Positions 1 to 5,967 of a stretch of 10,788 bases of DNA are shown in pieces. The notes under the pieces were generated by a model. That model ran no database searches. It had not been told where the DNA came from and saw only the letters and a list, made by a program, of their open reading frames with translations. Position 1 is the stretch's first letter. The number at the start of each line of letters is the position of its first letter. The stretch is taken from NCBI GenBank assembly GCA_963169475.1, contig CAUJFT010000423.1:1-10788 (forward strand), in the 5' to 3' direction. This DNA is from Bacteroidota bacterium. Its GTDB lineage: Bacteria; Bacteroidota; Bacteroidia; J057. The position numbers were made by a program, and so were the translations under genes.

Positions 1-193
1 GCCCTTCGCTCTTTCCTTCTAAGTTTTTGTCGTCTACCTGAAAGTGTTCAGAAAATATACTCTTTTTGTTTTCGGCTCTGACTCCTGTGTATAGATTGGG
101 CTTCCAGCCATTTTGGGCAAGGACTATGGTATGGGGGAATATAATTCCAAACAAGAATAAAAATGTGGTGGCTTTTAGAATAGAATTTTTCAT
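1..193 (-). CDS. Exported protein of unknown function, N-terminal 64 codons only
   Basis: The minus strand has an open frame from the ATG at 193-191 to the left edge of the window, so the 3' part is missing. The protein begins MKNSILKATTFLFLFG and has a clear Sec signal peptide: a lysine-containing n-region, a hydrophobic core at about residues 8-24, and a probable cleavage after VLA (residues 24-26), leaving QNGWKPNLYTG at the mature N-terminus. An A-Q-N junction of this kind is common in exported Bacteroidota proteins. There is no cysteine at the junction, so it is not a lipoprotein. The mature part seen is hydrophilic and I do not recognise a family. A good promoter match lies about 100 bp upstream at 292-322. 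The plus-strand frame through this stretch has no such protein-like features and is taken as a shadow. Confidence 0.7.
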   Translation of the reverse strand, partial: MKNSILKATTFLFLFGIIFPHTIVLAQNGWKPNLYTGVRAENKKSIFSEHFQVDDKNLEGKSEG

Positions 194-291
194 ACGGGGA
201 AAAATTAATAATCTGGTAACGCTATTTTTGTTATACTTAGATGTATTGACAAAAATCATACCTAATTTAATTTCAAACTAAAACAACTACG

Positions 292-322
292 CAAAATTAC
301 ACAAAATATTTCTTTATAGCAA
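292..322 (-). promoter_or_regulatory. Bacteroidota-type promoter for the exported protein at 1-193
   Basis: Read on the minus strand, TTG (322-320) is followed after 20 nt by TAATTTTG (299-292). This is an exact match to the TTG-N17-23-TAnnTTTG consensus of the primary sigma factor in Bacteroidota. It predicts a transcript start near 285 and a leader of about 90 nt before the ATG at 193. No better match lies nearer the gene. The surrounding DNA is AT-rich, so a chance match is possible. Confidence 0.5.
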
Positions 323-671
323 TAAATAATCAGAAATAAATTTACTTTTTAGCATTTTAATCCAATCTTATCGTCCTATAAGACATCTGGTGCTAAAATA
401 AGTATAAATGTATCTTTTTAGGGACAATCACTACCAAAAAATAATACGCACGAGCAATCCTTACATTTCTATTGATTTAGCTCACTAAAGGAATGAGTAG
501 CTATTTTATGACCTCAAAACGTAGGAGAAAGCCTTGCTTTTTTCTCAATTCCTAAGTATATTGATGGGAAAATGATTATGTGTTTTATATTTTTTGAGAA
601 AAAGTCCGGATTAGATTTTCTCATTTTCTTTCATAAACCAAAAAACTTATTCTCATAAATTTCGTTATATA
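323..671. other. Divergent intergenic region, no gene seen
   Basis: About 350 AT-rich bases between the promoter of the minus-strand exported protein and the plus-strand acyltransferase. I find no open frame with protein-like composition, no tRNA and no strong terminator. There is only a weak hairpin near 530-550 (AAAGC, 3-nt loop, GCTTT) running into Ts, and a weak promoter candidate at 561-593. Confidence 0.5.
561..593 (+). promoter_or_regulatory. Weak promoter candidate for the acyltransferase gene
   Basis: TTG (561-563) is followed after 22 nt by TATATTTT (586-593), seven of eight positions of TAnnTTTG. It would give a leader of about 70 nt before the ATG at 672. In DNA this AT-rich a seven-of-eight match is weak evidence. 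Confidence 0.25.
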
Positions 672-2015
672 ATGCTTAAAAAATCGTATTTTGAAGTTTT
701 GTGCCTTTGTACATATACAAATAATCTCGGATTTACTATGAGTCTTCTGTGCTTTCCCGTTCAACAATTATTCTGTAAAAAAAATATTGCGGTTTCAGAC
801 AAAATATCTGCATCTGTTCATACAAAGGTTTACACAAAAATTCATGACCTCCCCGCAGAAATATGGGACAACTTGTTGCAATCCAAGCACTATTATCTAA
901 ATCGCAACTACCTCACTGCCTTAGAAGCAGCCGCTTCAGACAAGTCCGGTTTTCGCTATCTATTAATCTATCAAGGAGAGCAGCCTATAATGGTAGTATA
1001 TTGTCAGATTATCCCTTTTGATGTTCGAAAAACGGGAAGCTACACCCAAACCACCGAAGAGGACAATACTTTTTCTCTCAAAAATATGGCTTACGCCGCA
1101 TTTAATGGGATAAAGTCTCGCATAAAGGTAAATCTTCTTGTGTGTGGTAATTTATATCTCTCCGGAGAGTATGCTTTTGCCCGCCACCCAACGCTTTCCG
1201 AAAAAACCGCATATCAGTATTTAATCCAAGCACTTACCTATCTATCAAAAAATGATACCGTAAAAATATCGGCAATTCTACTCAAAGACTTTTATAAGGA
1301 AGCGGGGCACCCCGTTGAGGTTTTTGAAGAGGGCAGGTATCACCTTTTCCATGCCGACCCTATTATGAAAATGAATCTTCCGATTGAGTGGAAGCAATTT
1401 GAGGATTACTCCAGCGGATTGTCGTCCAAATATCGGCAGCGCATGAAGTCAGCATATAAAAAAAGCCAACTCCTCACTACAAAGTCGCTTACCCTCGAAG
1501 AAATTATCTCCCTCAATGACCAGCTTTTTCCTTTATTTGAAAATGTAGTACGAAAATCTTCCTTTAACCTTAAAGATACCCCAAAAAATTACTTCATCGA
1601 ACTAAAAAGACAACTCCAAGAAGATATAATCTTTACTGCCTATTATGACAATGAAGCACTTGTAGGATTTAAGACAGTTATCCGTGCAGGCGACCACTTA
1701 GAAGCCCACTTTCTTGGATATATGGACGAACAAAATCATCATTACAAAATGTATTTACGAATGCTGTATGATATGATAAAAACCGGTATAGAAGAAGGCT
1801 TTCGGGAAATTTCATTCGGAAGAACCGCTATGGAAATCAAAACAACCGTAGGAGCCGTTCCGCACCCAGCTAATTTATACCTTAAATTAACCAATCCCGT
1901 TTTCAATCGGTTAGGGAAATCCGTCATTGAGAATATCCGTCAAGAAAGCTTTGTGCCGCGCCATCCTTTTAAGGGGCAGGAACATCTCGAAACCCGAATC
2001 GCTGAAGCAGAGTAA
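672..2015 (+). CDS. FemAB/GNAT-like N-acyltransferase (peptidoglycan-bridge/BioF2-like fold)
   Basis: A 447-residue cytoplasmic protein without signal peptide or membrane helices. The C-terminal half, about residues 250-400, looks like the acetyltransferase domain of FemAB/BioF2-type proteins (Pfam Acetyltransf_6). It has the basic SSKYRQRMKSAYKKS segment around residue 254, then strands such as IIFTAYYDNEALVGF, and the conserved FGRTAMEIKTTVGA near residues 382-395 before a basic tail. Relatives transfer acyl or aminoacyl groups to an amino or hydroxyl acceptor, often in cell-wall or lipid synthesis; the substrate here cannot be told. The start is uncertain. The first 22 codons (MLKKSYFEVLCLCTYTNN...) look unlike the family, and the ATG at 738 (MSLLCFPVQQ) or an even later start is possible; recognisable similarity begins around VYTKIHDLPAEIW. 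It appears monocistronic, with a likely terminator at 2067-2093. Confidence 0.65.
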   Translation: MLKKSYFEVLCLCTYTNNLGFTMSLLCFPVQQLFCKKNIAVSDKISASVHTKVYTKIHDLPAEIWDNLLQSKHYYLNRNYLTALEAAASDKSGFRYLLIYQGEQPIMVVYCQIIPFDVRKTGSYTQTTEEDNTFSLKNMAYAAFNGIKSRIKVNLLVCGNLYLSGEYAFARHPTLSEKTAYQYLIQALTYLSKNDTVKISAILLKDFYKEAGHPVEVFEEGRYHLFHADPIMKMNLPIEWKQFEDYSSGLSSKYRQRMKSAYKKSQLLTTKSLTLEEIISLNDQLFPLFENVVRKSSFNLKDTPKNYFIELKRQLQEDIIFTAYYDNEALVGFKTVIRAGDHLEAHFLGYMDEQNHHYKMYLRMLYDMIKTGIEEGFREISFGRTAMEIKTTVGAVPHPANLYLKLTNPVFNRLGKSVIENIRQESFVPRHPFKGQEHLETRIAEAE

Positions 2016-2066
2016 AATAACAACCTATTTTTCAAGGTAGAATATCGTGTATAAAAATGGGCGAAA

Positions 2067-2093
2067 AATCCCTATATTTCGGGGTTATTTTTT
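2067..2093 (+). terminator. Probable intrinsic terminator after the acyltransferase
   Basis: AATCCC (2067-2072) pairs with GGGGTT (2081-2086), including one T-G wobble, around an 8-nt loop, and is followed by ATTTTTT. Outer A-runs (2051-2057) and T-runs (2089-2095) can also pair. It lies about 50 bp past the stop codon. The stem is short, so confidence is moderate. Confidence 0.45.
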
Positions 2094-2244
2094 ATACTTA
2101 TGGTACGAAAAATATACATAAAACACTGATTATCAACAAAAGAAAGTAAATATTTTTTTTCATTCTTTCTCCTAAAAATATAACCTATTTTTATTATTTT
2201 CGTATAACCATTATATAAAACAACTCCTTAAAATCATTCAGCGT

Positions 2245-2559
2245 ATGAAAGCAGTAATGAAAAACGTGTTACAGGCGGCTGTAACACATCAGGCTGTGTG
2301 TAGCGTAAAATTGAGGCACGAACCTTCTACTCGTCGCTTGCATCCGTATGGTTTATTACAAAATCCGGGAGGGAAACACATGTTAATCTGTTGGCAGGAA
2401 GAAGGTCATTCGGCAAGTCAAAAACTTCCGAATTTCAGAACGCTGCCTATTGATGAGGTTTCCAGCCTTGAAATCACTACGGATAGTTTTGAAATTCACC
2501 AAAAATTCAATCCGACAAGCAAGATGTACAAAGGGTGGGAATTTCACCTGAAGAAATAA
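2245..2559 (+). CDS. Orphan WYL-like domain protein, no DNA-binding region
   Basis: 104 residues, cytoplasmic, no signal peptide. The order of motifs resembles the WYL ligand-sensing module of bacterial regulators: an opening KLRHEPSTRRLHPYGLL (about residues 22-38), then a strand HMLICWQEEG (45-54), then NFRTLPIDEVSSLEITTDSF (63-82), and a closing KFNPTSKMYKGWEF. WYL domains normally sit behind a helix-turn-helix and bind nucleic acid or nucleotides; here the domain stands alone, as in short proteins of this kind that I recall from Bacteroidota. The canonical W-Y-L triad is not literally present, so the assignment rests on pattern and not on catalytic-type residues. Upstream is about 230 bp of AT-rich DNA without a good promoter match; downstream is a strong terminator, so it looks monocistronic. 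It could instead be an unrelated small beta-rich protein. Confidence 0.6.
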   Translation: MKAVMKNVLQAAVTHQAVCSVKLRHEPSTRRLHPYGLLQNPGGKHMLICWQEEGHSASQKLPNFRTLPIDEVSSLEITTDSFEIHQKFNPTSKMYKGWEFHLKK

Positions 2560-2614
2560 TGGAGTAATTTTTTTTTATTATTGCCTGTTAATCACAGGAT
2601 TTCACATGATGAAT

Positions 2615-2647
2615 AGCCGGAGCATATTTACCCTCCGGCTTTTTTTT
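2615..2647 (+). terminator. Strong intrinsic terminator after the WYL-like gene
   Basis: AGCCGGAG (2615-2622) and CTCCGGCT (2633-2640) form a perfect 8-bp GC-rich stem around a 10-nt loop, followed by an unbroken run of T to 2647. A smaller hairpin (CCTGT, 5-nt loop, ACAGG; 2584-2598) precedes it in the 3' untranslated region. This is the best terminator in the window. Confidence 0.9.
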
Positions 2648-2713
2648 ATGGAAAGTACCCTGAACGTTTATTGACAGATTATTTACAAATAAAGAGGATT
2701 TTAAGGTAGTTTT

Positions 2714-2779
2714 ATGAACAAAAAGAAGCAAGTATTTGTTTATCCGCTATCATTCTCAACCCCCAAAACAAAAATATGA
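2714..2779 (+). CDS. Possible 21-codon upstream ORF overlapping the ubiE start
   Basis: An ATG at 2714 opens MNKKKQVFVYPLSFSTPKTKI and ends at a TGA (2777-2779) that shares bases with the ubiE ATG (2776-2778), an ATGA overlap typical of translational coupling. The peptide is basic at the front and resembles no family I know. It may be a leader that couples or limits ubiE translation, or a coincidence in AT-rich DNA. Only the overlap geometry supports it. Confidence 0.2.
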   Translation: MNKKKQVFVYPLSFSTPKTKI

Positions 2780-3501
2780 GTGTAACGCCTTATAACAACG
2801 AGGTTTCAAAAAAAAAGCAGGTAACGGCAATGTTTGACAACATTGCACCGACTTATGATAAGCTAAATCGTATAATGTCTATTGGGATAGATATTTCGTG
2901 GAGAAAGAAGGCAATTAGAATGTTGAAGAAATATAACCCGCGTATTATTGCAGACATTGCAACCGGAACCGGAGATTTTGCGGTAGAGGCATTAGCCCTT
3001 AATCCTGAAAAAGTCATAGGGATTGATATTTCTCCGGGAATGTTGGAAATAGGCAAGCAAAAAATGGAAAGGCTCAACCTCTCTAATCAAATAGAGATGA
3101 GACTCGGGGACTCGGAGCGTCTTGTATTGGAAGATAATACAATGGATGCGGTTACGGTAGGTTTTGGGGTAAGAAACTTTGAAGACCTAAAAAAAGGCAT
3201 GAGCGAAATACTCAGGGTGCTTCGCCCGGGTGGTGCTGTGGCAATTCTTGAACCTTCTTTCCCTACGCGTTTTCCGCTAAAACAATTATTCAATATTCAT
3301 TTTAATATTATTACGCCTTTCATTGGGAAAATAATATCCGGAGATAATTCAGCGTATAAATACCTGCCGGAGTCGGTAGGTGCTTTTCCTAACGGACAGA
3401 AGTTTCTTGATATTTGTAAAGAAGTAGGGTTTGTCAATGGGGTTTATATTCCCTTGACGTTTGGCATTTGTTCTTTGTATATCATAGAAAAACCCTTGTA
3501 A
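2776..3501 (+). CDS. ubiE: Demethylmenaquinone methyltransferase UbiE/MenG
   Basis: A SAM-dependent C-methyltransferase that performs the last step of menaquinone synthesis (demethylmenaquinone to menaquinone); in quinone-versatile bacteria the same enzyme also acts in ubiquinone synthesis, but Bacteroidota normally use menaquinone, so the MenG role is inferred. The 241 residues match the usual length. Visible signatures: the first family motif YDKLNRIMS...W (residues 27-42), SAM motif I DIATGTGDF (60-68), an acidic residue D84 after the second strand, GFGVRNF (129-135), and the second family motif RVLRPGGAVAILEPS (147-161). The start at 2776 gives a normal N-terminus (MSVTPYNNEVSKKKQ) that leads straight into the conserved region. 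No Shine-Dalgarno is visible and no exact TAnnTTTG promoter was found. The strong terminator at 2615-2647 separates it from the upstream gene. Confidence 0.95.
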   Translation: MSVTPYNNEVSKKKQVTAMFDNIAPTYDKLNRIMSIGIDISWRKKAIRMLKKYNPRIIADIATGTGDFAVEALALNPEKVIGIDISPGMLEIGKQKMERLNLSNQIEMRLGDSERLVLEDNTMDAVTVGFGVRNFEDLKKGMSEILRVLRPGGAVAILEPSFPTRFPLKQLFNIHFNIITPFIGKIISGDNSAYKYLPESVGAFPNGQKFLDICKEVGFVNGVYIPLTFGICSLYIIEKPL

Positions 3502-3577
3502 TCCAGATTTATCTCAAGATTATCATGATATTTGTAGAGGGTTGATTATGTTGGTTATCAGGGATTTTTTTAATTAT

Positions 3578-3603
3578 CCTTATGAGGGTTTTCGCCCGTA
3601 AGG
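3578..3603 (+). terminator. Hairpin in the ubiE 3' region, weak terminator candidate
   Basis: CCTTA (3578-3582) pairs with TAAGG (3599-3603), and inside it GGG (3586-3588) pairs with CCC (3595-3597) around TTTTCG. The following sequence is T-rich but interrupted (TTGTATTGTTG). It may end or stabilise the ubiE transcript; without a proper T-tract I cannot call it firmly. Confidence 0.25.
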
Positions 3604-3660
3604 TTGTATTGTTGATTGAGAGGTCTCCCCTTTTCTCTCCTCCTCTATTTCCGACAATGA

Positions 3661-3797
3661 TTAGGTGCATTTTTCCTCTTTCCAATCAGAAGCCTGCCCG
3701 GTCTGCATCAGGTCTTCAATGATAAGCTGGAGTTAGGCAAGACACTACGACCTTCCTTGGTCTGAAAAATCAATTTCGTCTGTTTCGTTTCTTTCAT
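3661..3797 (-). pseudogene. Possible small frameshifted gene remnant
   Basis: On the minus strand an ATG at 3797-3795 opens MKETKQTKLIFQTKEGRSVL and soon meets a stop. The next frame, picked up near CTTATCATTGAAGAC, reads LIIEDLMQTGQASDWKEEKC and ends at TAA (3663-3661). Joined across a one-base shift, the two halves make a plausible hydrophilic protein of about 45 residues; apart, each is short and stops early. I recognise no family. It lies 18 bp from a large inverted repeat (3815-3916), so it could be debris of a small mobile or toxin-antitoxin-like unit. It may equally be chance. Confidence 0.2.
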
Positions 3798-3814
3798 TTA
3801 ATACTCCATCAGAT

Positions 3815-3916
3815 AAATTTTGTTTTAATCCGATTCGCGATAAAATTTGGACTTCTATTGAATCCTTTGTTCGGAGAAACGCTTTTTATCGGCGCAAGAA
3901 TCGGGAAACAAAATTT
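3815..3916. repeat. 102-bp imperfect inverted repeat (MITE-like or structured RNA)
   Basis: The left arm has three blocks: AAATTTTGTTT (3815-3825), CCGATTC (3830-3836) and CGATAAAA (3838-3845). They are answered in reverse order by TTTTATCG (3884-3891), GAATCGG (3898-3904) and AAACAAAATTT (3906-3916). That is 26 paired bases with small bulges and a 38-nt central loop. No T-run follows on either side, so it is not a normal terminator. It sits in the 574-bp non-coding gap between ubiE and the Rieske gene. No target-site duplication is obvious at the ends. Confidence 0.65.
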
Positions 3917-4075
3917 CATATTTATTTATGGTACTTCACCTTCACCCGACATGACGGAAACGCGTTGCCTTCTGCCTTCATGATAATTCTTAACGCGCTT
4001 ACGCTATTAACCATTACCCTTTTGCCAATATCTCCCAATAAAGCTGTATATTCGCCCTCAAAACTATGTGATAGA

Positions 4076-4477
4076 ATGAATAGAAAATCTTTTTTAAAAA
4101 ATAGCCTGATTATCGGCACGGGAGTAGCGGCGGTGGGTACAGAGGCATGTAGCCTTTTTGATGAAAAAGAAATGAAGGTTTGTATGGAGACAGAATTGAA
4201 GGAGAACGAATATCTTATGAAGACTTTTAATCGTAAGGATATTTTTCTTACTTATATAGACGGGCAACTGACGATTTTTAGCCTAATTTGCCGGCATAAA
4301 AGATGTACCGTGAAGTATAATACCACGAAATCACAATTTATTTGTCCTTGCCATGACGGGATTTATGATAGGAGCGGCAAAGTGGTTTCGGGTCCGCCTC
4401 CGGGTCCGCTTCGGAAGTTCAAGCACGAAATCCGAAATGGTGAAATATGGGTAATCAATGAATGGGTAGGAAGCTAA
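4076..4477 (+). CDS. Exported Rieske [2Fe-2S] protein
   Basis: A 133-residue Rieske iron-sulfur protein. The cluster ligands are C72-x-H74 and C90-P-x-H93; C77 and C92 are the pair that forms the disulfide in high-potential Rieske proteins of the bc1/b6f/arsenite-oxidase type. GPPPGPLRKF (106-115) is the usual Pro loop region. The N-terminus MNRKSFLKNSLIIGTGVAAVG looks like an export signal with a Tat-like R-K-x-F-L-K motif, using RK in place of RR. C25 follows the hydrophobic core, but the preceding TEA is a poor lipobox, so lipid anchoring is uncertain. The in-frame ATG at 3965 would add 37 residues ahead of this signal; I prefer 4076 because it puts the signal at the N-terminus. No cytochrome b or oxidase subunit is adjacent; the next gene is a DUF2306 membrane protein. 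The electron partner is unknown. Confidence 0.85.
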   Translation: MNRKSFLKNSLIIGTGVAAVGTEACSLFDEKEMKVCMETELKENEYLMKTFNRKDIFLTYIDGQLTIFSLICRHKRCTVKYNTTKSQFICPCHDGIYDRSGKVVSGPPPGPLRKFKHEIRNGEIWVINEWVGS

Positions 4478-4591
4478 AAATAGATGATTTAGGCTTAATG
4501 AGCATGGTTCTGATGTCCCGAACCGCTAATCTATTATTTGCTCCCTCCGATTATGTTATCTTGAAACAACAAATCTAATCAATCTCAAAGC

Positions 4592-5281
4592 ATGAAAAAT
4601 ATAGGTTGGATTATACTTCTCTTGGGTGCAGGGCTAATGCTTTACTCATTGGAATATTATTTTGATTTTTTTCACTATACAGATGAGGCGTGGATGCGCA
4701 AAAAGGGGTTACCCGGCGTGGAAGATATGTTTTTTCGGAAGGATATAGACTTCTGGTTGCAAAAAAGGAATAAAGTGAATGATCCTATATGGAGTACAGC
4801 CTTGTATCTTCATATCATCGGGAGCCTATTGCCGATATTGATAGGTCCTTTTCAATTTTGGGATACATTCAGGGAAAGATGGATGAAAACGCATCGTAGT
4901 TTGGGGAAAATATATGTTTTTTTCATTCTTGGATTAGGAGTTCCTACAGGATACTACATGGCATTATTTGCCAATGGAGGCTTATGGGCAGTGATAGCCT
5001 TTTTGTTGCTCTCTTCTTTGTGGTTAGGTACTACTCTTTATGCTTACCTCAACGCCAGAAAGGGAGCAATCGAATTGCATCAGGAATGGATGATACGTAG
5101 TTATGCAGTAACATTTGCTGCCGTTACGCTTCGATTATGGACAGATATCCTCCCCAGCGATTTTGGAGTTTCTCATAAAGATACGATTGTACTTGCGGCT
5201 TGGCTTGCTTGGATTCCAAATCTAATCGTAGCCGAATCGATAATCCGGTGGAGAGCGATTAGGGCTTTTTTTCAAAAATAA
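4592..5281 (+). CDS. DUF2306 family polytopic membrane protein
   Basis: A 229-residue inner-membrane protein with about six hydrophobic segments (roughly residues 3-25, 70-90, 105-127, 131-152, 166-183 and 198-215). The body matches the pattern I know for DUF2306: LHIIGSLLPILIGPFQFW (73-90), THRSLGKIYV (100-109), PTGYYMALFANGG (118-130) and ELHQEWMIRSYAVTFAAVTL (161-180). H74, H101 and H163 lie at or near membrane segments in these conserved motifs and could in principle bind heme or metal; that is inference, as the family has no established function. An extra loop at 26-66 is polar and aromatic. The gene starts 114 bp after the Rieske gene on the same strand, and its last 23 bp overlap the 3' end of the convergent ispF. 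Confidence 0.8.
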   Translation: MKNIGWIILLLGAGLMLYSLEYYFDFFHYTDEAWMRKKGLPGVEDMFFRKDIDFWLQKRNKVNDPIWSTALYLHIIGSLLPILIGPFQFWDTFRERWMKTHRSLGKIYVFFILGLGVPTGYYMALFANGGLWAVIAFLLLSSLWLGTTLYAYLNARKGAIELHQEWMIRSYAVTFAAVTLRLWTDILPSDFGVSHKDTIVLAAWLAWIPNLIVAESIIRWRAIRAFFQK

Positions 5282-5741
5282 GTACCACCGCATGAGCTAC
5301 CATGCTTTCCTCACGCCCCGGCGCATCGCATTTTTCATTTGTGGTAGCTTTAATAGAAATATTCTCTATAGAAGTCTCTAAAATCTCTGCAATGATTTGC
5401 TGCATAGCCGGAATATGAGGATTGATTTTGGGTTTTTCGGCAATTATCGTTACATCTATATTTCCCAACAAATATCCTTTTTCTTTGACTAAACGATAGC
5501 TCTCTTTGAGCAGTATTTTACTATCTATCCCTTTGTATCTTGCATCAGTATCTGAAAAATGAAACCCTATGTCCCTAAGATTTGCCGCTCCGAGTAAGGC
5601 ATCACAAATAGAGTGTAGTAAAACATCTGCATCAGAATGCCCCAGCAAACCGGTTTTATGAGGAATCTCTACCCCACCCAAAATTAACTTTCTATCTGGC
5701 ACTAACCGATGCGTATCATATCCAAAACCAATTCTAAACAT
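5259..5741 (-). CDS. ispF: 2-C-methyl-D-erythritol 2,4-cyclodiphosphate synthase IspF
   Basis: IspF converts CDP-ME-2-phosphate to the cyclodiphosphate with release of CMP, in the MEP pathway to isoprenoids; it acts as a cytoplasmic homotrimer. The 160 residues match the family length. Metal ligands D9, H11 (GYDTH) and H43 (end of HSDADVLLH) are present. DIGFHFSDTD (57-66), GNIDVTIIAEKPKI (93-106) and the active-site stretch KATTNEKCDAPGREES (131-146) are all in place, so the enzyme should be active. The start at 5741 gives MFRIGFGYDTH, the expected N-terminus, and a near-consensus promoter lies about 35 bp upstream. The stop lies inside the convergent DUF2306 gene (23-bp overlap). Products of this pathway feed the prenyl tail of menaquinone, linking it distantly to ubiE in the same window. 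Confidence 0.97.
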   Translation of the reverse strand: MFRIGFGYDTHRLVPDRKLILGGVEIPHKTGLLGHSDADVLLHSICDALLGAANLRDIGFHFSDTDARYKGIDSKILLKESYRLVKEKGYLLGNIDVTIIAEKPKINPHIPAMQQIIAEILETSIENISIKATTNEKCDAPGREESMVAHAVVLIFEKKP

Positions 5742-5776
5742 AGCTTAGTCCAATAAAATTATAATATTTCTGATTA

Positions 5777-5804
5777 CAAAAGTAATATTTTTTTCTTATT
5801 ACAA
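5777..5804 (-). promoter_or_regulatory. Promoter of ispF
   Basis: On the minus strand, TTG (5804-5802) is followed after 17 nt by TACTTTTG (5784-5777), an exact TAnnTTTG. The predicted start near 5770 leaves a leader of about 30 nt before the ispF ATG. Spacing is at the short end of the accepted range. Confidence 0.55.
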
Positions 5805-5818
5805 CTGTTTTTTAGTTA

Positions 5819-5849
5819 TTGGAATAAATTAAAATCAAAGATATATTTA
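5819..5849 (+). promoter_or_regulatory. Possible divergent promoter for the small membrane-protein gene
   Basis: TTG (5819-5821), 20 nt, then TATATTTA (5842-5849), seven of eight positions of TAnnTTTG. It points away from the ispF promoter and toward the ORF at 5968. It would give a leader of about 110 nt that contains the palindrome at 5904-5921. Confidence 0.3.
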
Positions 5850-5903
5850 TACAATCATGGAATCAAGTAATCAATCGCCATTTGCCCCTATATTCTGCAA
5901 TGA

Positions 5904-5921
5904 TTAGTTTGGGCAAACTAA
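5904..5921. promoter_or_regulatory. 18-bp palindrome, operator-like
   Basis: TTAGTTTG and CAAACTAA form perfect 8-bp arms around GG. The site lies 46 bp before the small ORF at 5968 and about 160 bp from the ispF start. The symmetry and size suit a dimeric repressor. The stem is too AT-rich and lacks a T-run, so it is not a terminator. No regulator gene is nearby. Confidence 0.35.
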
Positions 5922-5967
5922 GTAGTGAACAATAAAACTAAGCAATTAATAATCAATATGTTATCAA

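Noticed and set aside
66..281. 71-residue plus-strand frame at the left edge
   Set aside because: Antisense to a minus-strand frame with a clear signal peptide and its own promoter.
2671..2714. TTGACA-led promoter for ubiE
   Set aside because: No TAnnTTTG box at suitable spacing; the nearest partial match (2707) is 33 nt away.
3965..4075. N-terminal extension of the Rieske gene from an upstream ATG
   Set aside because: It would place 37 residues ahead of a clear export signal that begins at 4076; the extension is not protein-like for this family.
3922..4119. 65-residue minus-strand frame over the Rieske start
   Set aside because: Antisense to the Rieske signal region, no recognisable features.
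4506..4524. GGTTC/GAACC hairpin after the Rieske gene
   Set aside because: Five base pairs, 9-nt loop and no T-run; too weak for a terminator call.
5857..5907. 16-codon ORF before the palindrome
   Set aside because: Very short with no distinguishing features; not separable from chance.
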